Positions 34,613 through 43,716 of a stretch of 64,000 nt of DNA are shown here, piece after piece. A program made the position numbers and the translations under genes. The notes below the pieces were generated by a model, which worked only from the letters and a program-made list of their open reading frames with translations, was not told the origin of the DNA and did no database searches. Positions within the stretch are counted from its first letter, which is position 1. Every line of letters starts with the position of its first letter. Source of the stretch: JAUIET01 sp964352475 (GTDB taxonomy: Bacteria > Pseudomonadota > Gammaproteobacteria > Pseudomonadales > JAUIET01); assembly GCA_964352475.1 (NCBI GenBank), contig CAYGSL010000017.1, forward strand, positions 1 to 64,000. Direction: 5' to 3'.

Positions 34613-35608
34613 CTACAAAACAGAATCCACCAGATTTTCCATCAAAGCCGCCGCTACCCAGGTTAGCGGCACAATCACGAGATATACAGCCAACTTGACC
34701 ACATTACCTAGATCGAAAGGCCAGGTGGGACTCTCTGCTATTTCGCGGCGAAAGGCCAGCAGCGTGGTGAACTCAGGATTTAGATAGAGGCTGGCGTTGA
34801 CAGCGGTATTGTTTTTGGCAGTAAAGCTATCGATACGCTCGTTGACCTCGGAAAGCTGACGCGCTTTCAATGCTGTTAACTGCCTATGCACCGGCCACAC
34901 CGGTAGCAAAAACATGACTAATAATGGAACCAGTATTGCAACGGCACCGGGCAGAATTTCTTTCATGAGCAGTCCACCCTCCAGTCCAATTAGCGGAAAC
35001 AGGGTTAGCGCGCCAATAATGGCCAGGCTGGAACTGATCGCAACACCACCGAAAGGAAGTAAGGCATGCGTGCCAAACAGTGAAATTCTTGTGTGGTCTC
35101 GGCCAATGCGAGCAAAAATACCGGCCTGTTGAATCAGCATCGAACTGATCTTCGTCAACACAATCCACACCAGTAATGCCCCCACCATGGAAGCAAAACC
35201 GGCGGCACCTGGCACGAGTCTAGCGAGTGCGGCCGGTAACGAGCCAGCAATAATGCTTATGTGCAACAAGCCGCCAGCCAAGCCCAAACATAGATCGAAA
35301 ATCGTCATTTTGGTGCTGCTTGAATAGAGCCGATTGCGAAGCCTGTCAAAGGCCTCATCATCCAAATCCAATTGCGGCCTTAAACGCTCCAGCGCTTCAG
35401 AAGAGCGTGCTGTGATGTGACTAAACACTGGAATGATGTAAGCGATAACAAGACTAAAAAATAGAGATGGCGTTGACTCATTCGGATACGCTTTCCCGCC
35501 AAAATAGAATAGAGGCAGCAATACACAAAGTATTAGAATGGCAGTTATCAGCTTGCCGAAGCGGCCTGGTACCACCAGCCTCAAAGGCCAGGTTTTATGT
35601 TCGCTCAT
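34613..35608 (-). CDS. Multi-pass membrane protein of unknown function
   Basis: This 331-residue inner-membrane protein, starting at the ATG at 35608 (MSEHKTWPLRL), has about seven hydrophobic stretches: around 20-45, 50-65, 115-140, 150-175, 190-225, 230-255 and 305-325. A charged loop (SEALERLRPQLDLDDEAFDRLRNRL) lies between the second and third. I do not recognise the family. It is convergent with the APH gene and divergent from rlmI. No function is assigned. Confidence 0.65.
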   Translation of the reverse strand: MSEHKTWPLRLVVPGRFGKLITAILILCVLLPLFYFGGKAYPNESTPSLFFSLVIAYIIPVFSHITARSSEALERLRPQLDLDDEAFDRLRNRLYSSSTKMTIFDLCLGLAGGLLHISIIAGSLPAALARLVPGAAGFASMVGALLVWIVLTKISSMLIQQAGIFARIGRDHTRISLFGTHALLPFGGVAISSSLAIIGALTLFPLIGLEGGLLMKEILPGAVAILVPLLVMFLLPVWPVHRQLTALKARQLSEVNERIDSFTAKNNTAVNASLYLNPEFTTLLAFRREIAESPTWPFDLGNVVKLAVYLVIVPLTWVAAALMENLVDSVL

Positions 35609-35906
35609 TGCTTGAATCCGTAACGCTACTCCATTATCTCGAACACGTCGACGCATCGCGCTGAAAACGCCGGCCTACGCCGAAGATCAAGATCGTCTAC
35701 AGGATATCACTTTACCTCGCATTTATAGAACGAGCCGAATTCCTTGCCTTAAAGCGCTCACGTCTCTGTTGCTAGAGCCATCTCAGTAGGATGCGGAGAA
35801 ACATCGCCTTAGTACCATCCGTCAATGTACAGGTATACTCCCGCCACTAACTCTTCCAACGGCGAGATCTCTCACCGTTGTAACAGCAATAATCGAGCAT
35901 GAAACT
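35609..35906. other. Intergenic stretch upstream of rlmI
   Basis: This 298-bp divergent region holds no ORF that looks real. It contains a TATACT at 35834-35839 that could be a -10 box, without a convincing -35, and the dyad listed separately at 35857-35880. Confidence 0.4.
35857..35880 (+). promoter_or_regulatory. 24-bp dyad in the probable rlmI leader
   Basis: CAACGGCGAGAT and CTCTCACCGTTG are inverted copies of each other with 10 of 12 positions matching. The dyad is centred 38 bases before the TTG start of rlmI, within its likely leader. It could be an operator or an mRNA hairpin. Confidence 0.35.
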
Positions 35907-37106
35907 TTGGAACACTCAGATCTGGCACCGCTGCAACTCAATCGCGGCGCAGACAAACGCCTGCGAAAAGGCCATCTATGGGTCTATTCAAATGAAATAG
36001 ATACCAAAGCCACATCGCTGAAAGCTCTGCATGCCGGGCAGCAGGTACGTCTGCTTGGCGAAAAGCAAAAAACTGTTGGCCTCGCCACCGTCAATCCAAA
36101 CGGCCTGATCTGCGCAAGAATCTTCAGCCGAGATCCCAAACAGAGACTGGACAAGTCACTGCTGGCACACCGATTGAATCAGGCCCTGGCCTTGCGAGAG
36201 CGATTTTTCAGCACGCCCCACTATCGGCTGGTTTACGGCGATTCGGATTTGCTGCCCGGGCTGGTAGTAGACCGCTTTGGTGATCATCTTGTTGTACAGA
36301 TATCGACAGCCGGCATGGAAGCCGTTAGTCAGGAAATTCTGGATGCGCTTGACCAGTGCTTGCGGCCGGAGAGCATTCTGTTTCGCAATGATCACGCTGC
36401 ACGTGAGCTGGAAGGCTTGCCCTTGCATCAGACCGAATACGGTCCTGTGCCTGCGTTCGCCGAGCTTATCGAAAATGACGCGCGGTTCTTGGCACCGCTC
36501 AAAGCTGGCCAAAAAACCGGTTGGTTCTATGACCACCGAATGAATCGCGCCCTGTTGCAGACTTTGTGCAAAGGGAAAAGAGTATTGGATGTGTTTAGTT
36601 ATGCGGGAGGCTGGGGAGTACAGGCAGCCGTCGCTGGCGCCTCAGAAGTAGTTTGTGTGGATGCATCGGCACAGGCACTGGCGTGGACAAATGAAAACGC
36701 GGCTCTAAACAAAGTCAGCGAGAAAGTATCGACTGTACAAGGCAAGGCGATAGACGTCATGAAGACTCTGCTAGCCGAGGAATCCAGATTCGACGTGGTC
36801 GTATTAGACCCACCCGCTTTTATCAAACGGCGAAAGGATCAGAAATCTGGCGAAGCGGCCTACTATCATATCAATGAGCTTGGAATGCGCTTACTCGCGC
36901 GCGATGGCTTACTGGTGTCCGGTTCATGCTCCATGCATCTGGCGCAAGATCGCCTGGTAGATCAAATTCGCAGCGCCGGGCGCAAAATCGACCGACAGGT
37001 GCAGATTGTTTATCGCGGTGGCCAGGGACCAGACCATCCGGTGCATCCGGCCATTCCCGAGACGGACTATCTAAAAGCGATCTTTGCGAGAGTTTACAGA
37101 GACTAA
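35907..37106 (+). CDS. rlmI: 23S rRNA cytosine methyltransferase, RlmI-like
   Basis: This 399-residue enzyme has an N-terminal PUA-type RNA-binding domain (GADKRLRKGHLWVYSNEID) and a C-terminal SAM methyltransferase domain with VLDVFSYAGGWGVQAA (SAM binding), DPPAF (catalytic) and GSCSMH. This is the RlmI/YccW family, which makes m5C in 23S rRNA. The only suitable start is TTG at 35907; an ATG at 35899 is out of frame. No clear Shine-Dalgarno sits before it, so the start is less certain than the identity. Its 5' leader has an inverted repeat. Confidence 0.88.
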   Translation: MEHSDLAPLQLNRGADKRLRKGHLWVYSNEIDTKATSLKALHAGQQVRLLGEKQKTVGLATVNPNGLICARIFSRDPKQRLDKSLLAHRLNQALALRERFFSTPHYRLVYGDSDLLPGLVVDRFGDHLVVQISTAGMEAVSQEILDALDQCLRPESILFRNDHAARELEGLPLHQTEYGPVPAFAELIENDARFLAPLKAGQKTGWFYDHRMNRALLQTLCKGKRVLDVFSYAGGWGVQAAVAGASEVVCVDASAQALAWTNENAALNKVSEKVSTVQGKAIDVMKTLLAEESRFDVVVLDPPAFIKRRKDQKSGEAAYYHINELGMRLLARDGLLVSGSCSMHLAQDRLVDQIRSAGRKIDRQVQIVYRGGQGPDHPVHPAIPETDYLKAIFARVYRD

Positions 37107-37180
37107 TTATTGTAATAAACAGAGGTTTCAGCATTGCCGGGCTCGATCGGCCTGCAATTCCTAAACCTTACGAAACTTCA

Positions 37181-37942
37181 CTACTTCGCGAGATACCCAC
37201 CATCCGCCACAACAGTTGACCCGGTAGTAAAACTCCCCAAATCACTAGCAAGATAAAGCACCGGCCCAAGAATTTCCTCGGTAGCCGCAATCCGCTTCAT
37301 CATACTCGCCTCTCTCGCGCCATCTTCAAATCCTGGCATTGCTGCGGCGCTGATATCAAATAAATCCGAGTGATAACTGCCCGGTGCGATCGCATTCACT
37401 CGTATGTTCATATCAGCCCACTCCGCTGCCATCACTTTGGTCAGCGCATCCAATGCCGCCTTATTACACGAATAAAAACCCTGGTAAGCAGCAGGCCGAA
37501 TGCCCGACACAGAAATCATATTGATAATAGAACCGCCGCCTGCCGCACCCATCTTTGGCGCTATACGCGACGCCAGATACCACGGTCCTTTAACATTTAT
37601 GCCCATCATCTTGTCGAACAACTCGGGACTTAAATCACTCAGCGTTCCCATCGCAGGGTTAGTGCCCGCATTGTTAATCAACAAATCTATTTTGCCAAAG
37701 CGCTCATACGCCGCTGCTATCAATGCGTCCAAACTGTCCATATCTGCAGTATGCGCCGCCACCGCCAATGCCTGTCGACCTTTGGCCCCAACCTCAGCGG
37801 CAACCTTTTCACAATTCTCAATTTTGCGGCTAGCGATAATAATATCGGCACCCGCATCGGCTAAACCAAGAGAAATAGCTTTACCCAAGCCTCGGCTGCC
37901 GCCAGTAACAAGCGCCACTTTTCCGGACAAATCGATATTCAT
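37181..37942 (-). CDS. Short-chain dehydrogenase/reductase
   Basis: This 253-residue SDR has TGGSRGLG, NNAGTNP, a serine in ISVSG and YSCNK as catalytic pair. It ends in FTTGSTVVADGG, the normal classical SDR ending. An ARK segment after beta-2 (IASRKIENCE) favours NADP. It lies 22 bp downstream of the 292-residue SDR on the same strand and is probably co-transcribed with it. Substrate unknown. Confidence 0.8.
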   Translation of the reverse strand: MNIDLSGKVALVTGGSRGLGKAISLGLADAGADIIIASRKIENCEKVAAEVGAKGRQALAVAAHTADMDSLDALIAAAYERFGKIDLLINNAGTNPAMGTLSDLSPELFDKMMGINVKGPWYLASRIAPKMGAAGGGSIINMISVSGIRPAAYQGFYSCNKAALDALTKVMAAEWADMNIRVNAIAPGSYHSDLFDISAAAMPGFEDGAREASMMKRIAATEEILGPVLYLASDLGSFTTGSTVVADGGYLAK

Positions 37943-37964
37943 TGTAAATTCTCTAAAAGAAATA

Positions 37965-38843
37965 CTACTTTATCATCGCCTCAGACGGTTCCCACGGCGA
38001 CCCCATGAAAGGTGCGTATGATTCCGGTCGCGCCCCATCAATGTCCTTAATACCCAGCTCCAGCGCAAGCTCAGAATTCCACCACGATCGGCCACTAAAT
38101 CGCATGTAGTCATCTTGTGCGGCAATGGCATCAATAATCAAGCCGGGAAATTCAGGCGACTCCATGCCAGGGATAAGTGGCTGATAGTCTTCAGGTAAGG
38201 CATTCGCTTCCACAGCGGGTGCAATGCGCTCGGTTTTCACAACCCCAGGCCACAGCGCAAGAGCAGCAACATTGTACTCACGCAACTCTTTTGCCATGTC
38301 CTGCATCATTTTATCGGTGCCGGCTTTGCCTATGCCATACACCACGGAATGCAAATAAGCGATAGCACCTGGCGACGATATATTAACGATCAAGCCAGCG
38401 CCCTGCTCCACCATCTTCGGTGCCGCAAAATAGCTCGCAACGTAGTGGGCACGCAAACCAAGATCAATCATTTTTTGCCAGTGATCGTTCAATGGGCGCT
38501 GCCAAAACGGTTGCCATTCTTGCAGGTCATCCGGAACCTGAAAGACATTGTTGACCAGAATATCCAGCCTGCCCTGCTCTGCAAAAACACGTTCAAACAA
38601 GGCTTGTATCTGCGCGTCGTCAGTGTGGTCGCAAACAACCACTTCGGCCTTGCCGCCACGCGCTCTGATTTCATCGGCAGTGGCATCGATGGTTCCGGGC
38701 AATGGTGATGTTTGCCCTTCCGTGCGTGATCGGCCGCTTATGTATACTGTTGTTCCGGGCTGCCCCAAAGCAAGCGCAACGCCCTTGCCAACACCGCGAC
38801 TAGCTCCGGTAACCACAACCACTCTGTCATTCTTAAGGCCCAC
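37965..38843 (-). CDS. Long SDR family oxidoreductase
   Basis: This 292-residue SDR has TGASRGVG. The usual NNAG is changed to NNVFQ, and the catalytic pair is YGIGK. Insertions around SGRSRTEGQTSPLPGTIDA and QVPDDLQEWQPFWQ match the DHRS1-like group, which also includes the SDR at 30251. The start is GTG at 38843, with GAGGAG eight bases before. It is followed by a second SDR and preceded by the AttH-like gene on the same strand, which suggests a three-gene operon. Confidence 0.78.
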   Translation of the reverse strand: MGLKNDRVVVVTGASRGVGKGVALALGQPGTTVYISGRSRTEGQTSPLPGTIDATADEIRARGGKAEVVVCDHTDDAQIQALFERVFAEQGRLDILVNNVFQVPDDLQEWQPFWQRPLNDHWQKMIDLGLRAHYVASYFAAPKMVEQGAGLIVNISSPGAIAYLHSVVYGIGKAGTDKMMQDMAKELREYNVAALALWPGVVKTERIAPAVEANALPEDYQPLIPGMESPEFPGLIIDAIAAQDDYMRFSGRSWWNSELALELGIKDIDGARPESYAPFMGSPWEPSEAMIK

Positions 38844-38882
38844 GTAAAACTCCTCGTAAAGGTTGGTTTGCAGCCGAGTGCA

Positions 38883-40001
38883 TCAAGGTGCTACCGCTTC
38901 CCAGCTATCGAATCCAAATGGCGTGTATATACCGAACACACAGTTTTCGTGCATGCCATAACCAATGTCGCCGTTAGAAAGCTCCCATCGGCATAACATT
39001 TCGTTTAAACCTTGAATTTCCGCAAACTGTGCTGGGTCGGTCATATCCCAACGCTGCCCATCAACCACAAGCGGCCCCTGATACACACCAAGAGAATACG
39101 ACTGGCCCGGGTTGTAACCTGAGCCACCCAGCAAATAATTGGTGCGCAAAGGGGTACCTGTCAGCACCAGGTCTGAGTGCGCAAATCGAATCACCGTTTT
39201 CGCAATTTCCCTGGTACCGGATTTGTAAGTAAATTCGGGAATTGGACTGCCAAGATGAATCACGGGCTGATCGATCCCGATGCGAGGCACCTTAACCGCC
39301 TCTTCCTGCATGCGGTTGCCCTGACCATCTTCATCAAAATAGATCTTGATCATATAGTCCGGGAATTGCGCGGGTATCCAGTTATGAAAATGACCGAAGG
39401 TTTCGAAATCCCTGTACTTTGACTTGATGCCTTCGGGCTCCATCTCTCCTACATTGGGTCGCACACCCCAGGAATGATCACGCGCGCCCATCCACCTGTC
39501 GGGCGTCACCTCAATGCGTTCGCCATCGATGCTGATAAAGCCAGTGTAATTGCCTACCTGCGCAAAGCGTTGGGTATGCTCGGTAAGCCTGTTTCCGGTT
39601 CTTCTGTAGGTGACGGGTTCCTCAAGCGCAGGCACAAAGCCGTCGAACACCAGGTCAAACTCTATGCCGTGCTCGTTCGCTCCGCAGCTGAGTCTCAGTT
39701 TCTGTAGTCCTTCAAGCACTTCTACCTTGAACGGGCCAACGCTGGTATCCAGGCGGTCATTACCAAGCTCTCGCGATGCACGCACTGAATAATGCGTGTC
39801 GCCAAAAGAAATACAGGCAAACGCGTCAATCACACCCAGATTGGGGTATTGACCCATCCCCGTCACCATGAACAGCTCATCGCTGCAACCGTGGACATTG
39901 AAGTAGTATCGATCGTAAAAATTACGATCACCCGTGTACACATGGTCAAATGTATCGGGCGTTTGATGTGCGAGTAAATCGTCTAATGGGCTAAGAGGCA
40001 T
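38883..40001 (-). CDS. AttH/CrtC-like lipocalin-fold protein, second copy
   Basis: This 372-residue paralogue of the gene at 18986 shares FYDRYYFNVHG, GMGQYPNLGVID, the paired blocks around FDLVFDGFVPALEEPVTYRR and DHSWGVRP, and the closing FGIYTPFGFDSWEA. The ATG at 40001 is used; a TTG four codons earlier is possible. No signal peptide is seen. It is the first gene of a probable operon with two SDRs (gaps of 39 and 22 bp). Two family members in one catabolic window strengthen the idea that this protein works on the same class of hydrophobic substrate. Confidence 0.7.
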   Translation of the reverse strand: MPLSPLDDLLAHQTPDTFDHVYTGDRNFYDRYYFNVHGCSDELFMVTGMGQYPNLGVIDAFACISFGDTHYSVRASRELGNDRLDTSVGPFKVEVLEGLQKLRLSCGANEHGIEFDLVFDGFVPALEEPVTYRRTGNRLTEHTQRFAQVGNYTGFISIDGERIEVTPDRWMGARDHSWGVRPNVGEMEPEGIKSKYRDFETFGHFHNWIPAQFPDYMIKIYFDEDGQGNRMQEEAVKVPRIGIDQPVIHLGSPIPEFTYKSGTREIAKTVIRFAHSDLVLTGTPLRTNYLLGGSGYNPGQSYSLGVYQGPLVVDGQRWDMTDPAQFAEIQGLNEMLCRWELSNGDIGYGMHENCVFGIYTPFGFDSWEAVAP

Positions 40002-40094
40002 GTGTCGATCCAAACAGAGAGGAACAGCTATTATCCGTATTTACCACACCGGAGTTGGGAACTTAACGATCACGTCATCAAACGACTGAATGAA

Positions 40095-40931
40095 TCACTC
40101 CAAATCTTCGTCGCTCACCCGCACAGTGCGCCTGGATTGCTTCAACACCCAAGAGACAGTAATGCCCGCTGAAAAATTATGCTCGCGGCGAAACAAGGGG
40201 CTGGCATCGTTTTTGGCACCTTGCAAATTGAAGTAGCGAACAAAGCCGTTAATGAACATGTTGCGGTAATACCGATTCACATTCAAACCCAGCCGTAATG
40301 CGGTGTAGCCTGAAGACGCGGTATAGGCGCCGCGATCCGGTGTTACAAATTCAGGGTCTACGTCGTAAATATAGGCATGGTATTTTTGATCTGAGAATAC
40401 CGGGCCGAAGCTGCTGACCAGGTTCCATTCACCCGAATTCGTTTTCGCAACCAGCCTGGGGTTGCTTGTCCAACCCTGATAATCACCCGCATCATCACCG
40501 AACGAAAAAGTGCCCCTGACAGGTAGCTGAAACTGCAAATGCAGATCATTGTTCTCCACCAGGTCTACGCGCAAGTTTGGACCTATTTCGGCCAGTACAT
40601 CAAGGTCAGGCATGCCTCGACGGGCGTCATCATCTTCGCTATCAACCGGGAATGAGCCACCGCCGCTGATACCCAAACTCACTCGTTCAGACTCAAACAA
40701 ACGCGCGCGAATTCCGCCACGGTCTGCGCGGAAAACCTCACCACGATATTTGAAGTAAGGGATTGGCAACACGTACGCCCGGCTGTCATCCGCACCAAAG
40801 TAATGAGCTTGCGTCAGCGCCGCTACACCTACTCCCAATTCCCACAATGGAAGCTCTTCTTCTGCGCTGGTGGCGACGGCAAAGAGAGACATAAAAATGA
40901 TATTAAAACGTCGAAAAAAGAGTCCGTTCAT
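40095..40931 (-). CDS. MipA/OmpV family outer-membrane protein
   Basis: This 278-residue protein starts at 40931 with a signal peptide (FNIIFMSLFAVATSAEEE). The mature chain has the MipA/OmpV features LGVGVAALTQAHYFGADD near the start, YVLPIPYFKYRGEVFRADRGGIRA, and HNFSAGITVSWVL near the end. It should form a small beta-barrel in the outer membrane; members act as scaffolds for murein enzymes or as inducible porin-like proteins. It is divergent from the dioxygenase at 41140. Confidence 0.8.
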   Translation of the reverse strand: MNGLFFRRFNIIFMSLFAVATSAEEELPLWELGVGVAALTQAHYFGADDSRAYVLPIPYFKYRGEVFRADRGGIRARLFESERVSLGISGGGSFPVDSEDDDARRGMPDLDVLAEIGPNLRVDLVENNDLHLQFQLPVRGTFSFGDDAGDYQGWTSNPRLVAKTNSGEWNLVSSFGPVFSDQKYHAYIYDVDPEFVTPDRGAYTASSGYTALRLGLNVNRYYRNMFINGFVRYFNLQGAKNDASPLFRREHNFSAGITVSWVLKQSRRTVRVSDEDLE

Positions 40932-41139
40932 AGGGTACCCGGGAATTACTACTTTGTTAATGCGAGCCCCACTTGGCGGTGGTACTCTGCGATGATGAGT
41001 ATAAACACTACCTTGCCAGAAAAATTTAAAGATCGCTACGGACCCTGGTCGCTGATTTCTGTAGGCCTGGAATGATGAGCTTGAACACCGCCCAGATATC
41101 GGGTATTGAACACACACCTGTGCCACAGGAGCGCTTGCA

Positions 41140-42078
41140 ATGAATTACACGCAATTCACTCTAAAACCACTTAAGAATGTGGGTGTAGAAATTAGCGATT
41201 TTGATATTAATGCGCCTTTCACTGATGAACTGGAGGCGGAACTGAAGCACGCCTGGTATGAACACGCCATCATGGTGTTTAGGGGGCAGAGCATCACGCC
41301 TGAGCGTCAAATCGAATTCAGTCGCCTGTTTGGGCCACTGGAATTGCACCCGCTCAAGGTAAAAACCTCGGAAACCAATCCGGAATTGTTCGTGCTGGAG
41401 AACGGCGGCGACGCTGACGCCTACCAGACGGCGTTCTTCAATGGCGAAGAAATTGTGGGCCGCCTGGATTGGCATATGGATTTGCATTACACCGGCAAAC
41501 CTAACCATGGTGCAGTTCTTCGTGCGCTGACGGTTGCTGAAAAAGACGGTCTCACTGGATTTGGTGATCTGGCGCTGGCGTACGACGCACTAAGCGATGA
41601 GCTGAAAGAACGTATCAAAGACATCGAAGTGGCGTATCGCTTCGAAATGCAAAGAATCAACTGGCGTTTCGTTGACAATACCCACTACCAGCCCGGGCCC
41701 AATTCGCCAAAAAAGCCGTCTGACATCGGTTTTCCGGATTTTGACGACTCTGTATATCCGGCGGTTGTTACGCACCCAGTATCAGGCCGTAAGGTTTTAG
41801 AAATAGTTGAGCAATTCCTGCACCGGGTGATCGATCCAGCCTCGGTTGGCATGTCGGCCAACGAAGCCGATAGACTCTTGAAGGAGTTGGTTGAGCACAC
41901 TCGTAAACCAGAGTTTCATTACTGGCATGTTTGGCAGGAAGGCGACATGGTGCTGTGGGACAACTGGCGCGCCATGCATTGCACCAGCGGAACACCACCG
42001 GGCGTCAAACGCTTGATTAACCGCACTACGATTGAAGGCGACATTCAGCTTGGCCATCAAATACCTATCACACGATAA
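41140..42078 (+). CDS. TauD/TfdA-type Fe(II)/2-oxoglutarate dioxygenase
   Basis: This 312-residue dioxygenase belongs to the TauD/TfdA family, which oxidises small molecules with Fe(II) and 2-oxoglutarate. The facial triad is visible as H112 and D114 (WHMDLHY) with the distal histidine in RAMHCTSG, and a 2-oxoglutarate-binding arginine follows (NRTT). AGGAG lies nine bases before the ATG. It is followed by an SDR after 12 bp, which could oxidise the alcohol made by this enzyme. The substrate is unknown. Confidence 0.85.
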   Translation: MNYTQFTLKPLKNVGVEISDFDINAPFTDELEAELKHAWYEHAIMVFRGQSITPERQIEFSRLFGPLELHPLKVKTSETNPELFVLENGGDADAYQTAFFNGEEIVGRLDWHMDLHYTGKPNHGAVLRALTVAEKDGLTGFGDLALAYDALSDELKERIKDIEVAYRFEMQRINWRFVDNTHYQPGPNSPKKPSDIGFPDFDDSVYPAVVTHPVSGRKVLEIVEQFLHRVIDPASVGMSANEADRLLKELVEHTRKPEFHYWHVWQEGDMVLWDNWRAMHCTSGTPPGVKRLINRTTIEGDIQLGHQIPITR

Positions 42079-42090
42079 TGGATTAGGCTT

Positions 42091-42843
42091 ATGTTTCAAA
42101 GAGTTGCGTTCAATTATTCAGGTAGTTCCGTACTAATTACCGGTGGTACCAGTGGCATTGGTCAGGCCTGTGCAGAGGCCTATCTGCAGGCAGGAGCAAA
42201 CGTGCATGTTACGGGCAGAAAATCCTCTTTGAGCGATTACGACAGCGCTGCCGCCCTGGCCGGCTGCCGATACAGCGCATTGGATGTCAGCGACCGCGAC
42301 GCGCTCAAAGCCTTGGCTGAGAGCTTGGATTCTCTGGATGTATTGATTGCCAATGCCGGAGGAACATTAATGAACGAATGGGAATCAGATGGCTTCGATC
42401 AGTCCATAGATATTCATTTGAACAGCGTGTTTCACCTGAGTTCGGCGTGCAAGGATTTGCTGGCAGCCAGCGAGTTTGAAGGCGGGGCCAGCATTATCGG
42501 CATCGCATCCATGACTTCCTATTTTGGCAATGTATTCACGCCCGCTTACGGGCCAGCCAAGGCCGGCATTGTGCAGCTAATGAAAACCTTTTCGGTTGGC
42601 TGGGGTGAGCTGGGTATTCGCGCCAATGCCGTAGCAGCAGGATTGGTGCACAGTAATTTAACCTCGCTGAGCTTTGAACACATGCCAGAAATGGTCGCAG
42701 ACACCGTGAAACGCCAAAGCATCAAACGAGAAGGTTATCCGGCGGACGTAGCCGCCGCCGTATTATTTCTGACATGCCCAGCCGCCAGCTGGATTACCGG
42801 CCAAACCTTGCCAGTGGACGGTGGTTATACCGTAGGGATGTAG
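42091..42843 (+). CDS. Short-chain dehydrogenase/reductase
   Basis: This 250-residue SDR has TGGTSGIG, NAGG and a serine in IASM. The Tyr/Lys pair is YGPAK. The end WITGQTLPVDGGYTVGM is standard. It is co-directional with the TauD-type gene and starts 12 bases after it. It converges on another TauD-type gene on the opposite strand, so an SDR is sandwiched between two dioxygenases. A role in further oxidation of the hydroxylated product is the simplest reading. Confidence 0.8.
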   Translation: MFQRVAFNYSGSSVLITGGTSGIGQACAEAYLQAGANVHVTGRKSSLSDYDSAAALAGCRYSALDVSDRDALKALAESLDSLDVLIANAGGTLMNEWESDGFDQSIDIHLNSVFHLSSACKDLLAASEFEGGASIIGIASMTSYFGNVFTPAYGPAKAGIVQLMKTFSVGWGELGIRANAVAAGLVHSNLTSLSFEHMPEMVADTVKRQSIKREGYPADVAAAVLFLTCPAASWITGQTLPVDGGYTVGM

Positions 42844-42865
42844 AAATTTAGTTTCAGCTACAAGC

Positions 42866-43708
42866 TCAGGACAGCTTCACACCCTTGTAAGTGTCTGTGG
42901 TAGCCAATGCAGAGATGCGGTGCATCACGCGCCGACTGTCAAAATCCTGTACTGCGTAGTGTTGCACAGATTGCTGATCCCATATCACCAGCTCCCCAGC
43001 TTGCCACGAATGTCGGTAACAAAACTCCGGTTTCTGCATATGCGCTAGCAACAGACGCAAGATGGCGTCCGCCTCGATTGGTGTCAGGCCTTCAATGTGC
43101 CGAGTGTAGGTAGAGTTAACACTAAGCCATTTACGACCGCTTTCCCTGTGCTCTCGCACAACTGGATGAGAATGCAGCAGTCCTTTCACCAAAGCATCGC
43201 CCATGAGCTCTGCCAGCGGGATTCCGGAGCGCCAACCAAGTTCATACAGATGCCCATAATCGTGCACAGCGGTCAGGCCATCCAACAGCGTTTTCATCTT
43301 GTCTGACAGGGCGTCATAGGCTGCCGCCGCGCTCATGAACGCGGTATCTCCACCAGCATCCGGCAGCATTTTACAGTGCAGCAGGTTAACCAGTGGCGGG
43401 TGTTCAAGAAAGGTTTCATCGCAATGCCAAGAATCTGCACGATCGCCTTTTTCGGAGTCGATCACCGTTAAATAGGGCACGTTTTCATCAACACCAAATT
43501 GATCAGTGGCGTTATGTTCCAGCTCGCCAAACCGCCTGGCTATTTGAGCGTGTTGCTCAGTACTCATCTGCTCAGCTGCGATACACACCACCTGATGCTC
43601 AAACAGTGTTTCGGCAATCTCATCAATAACAGCATCACTTAAACCCTGATTGAAATCGATACCTTCTATACGGGCGCCCATCAGGCCACCCAATTTTGAA
43701 ATATTCAT
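42866..43708 (-). CDS. TauD/TfdA-type Fe(II)/2-oxoglutarate dioxygenase, second copy
   Basis: From the ATG at 43708, preceded by AAGGAG, the product is 280 residues. The iron ligands are H95 and D97 (WHCDETF) and the distal histidine in SVQHYAV, followed by the arginine in RVMHRIS. It differs enough from the enzyme at 41140 that the two are not a recent duplicate. The KstD-like flavoprotein lies 8 bp upstream on the same strand and is probably co-transcribed. Substrate unknown. Confidence 0.85.
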   Translation of the reverse strand: MNISKLGGLMGARIEGIDFNQGLSDAVIDEIAETLFEHQVVCIAAEQMSTEQHAQIARRFGELEHNATDQFGVDENVPYLTVIDSEKGDRADSWHCDETFLEHPPLVNLLHCKMLPDAGGDTAFMSAAAAYDALSDKMKTLLDGLTAVHDYGHLYELGWRSGIPLAELMGDALVKGLLHSHPVVREHRESGRKWLSVNSTYTRHIEGLTPIEADAILRLLLAHMQKPEFCYRHSWQAGELVIWDQQSVQHYAVQDFDSRRVMHRISALATTDTYKGVKLS

Positions 43709-43716
43709 TTCTCTCC

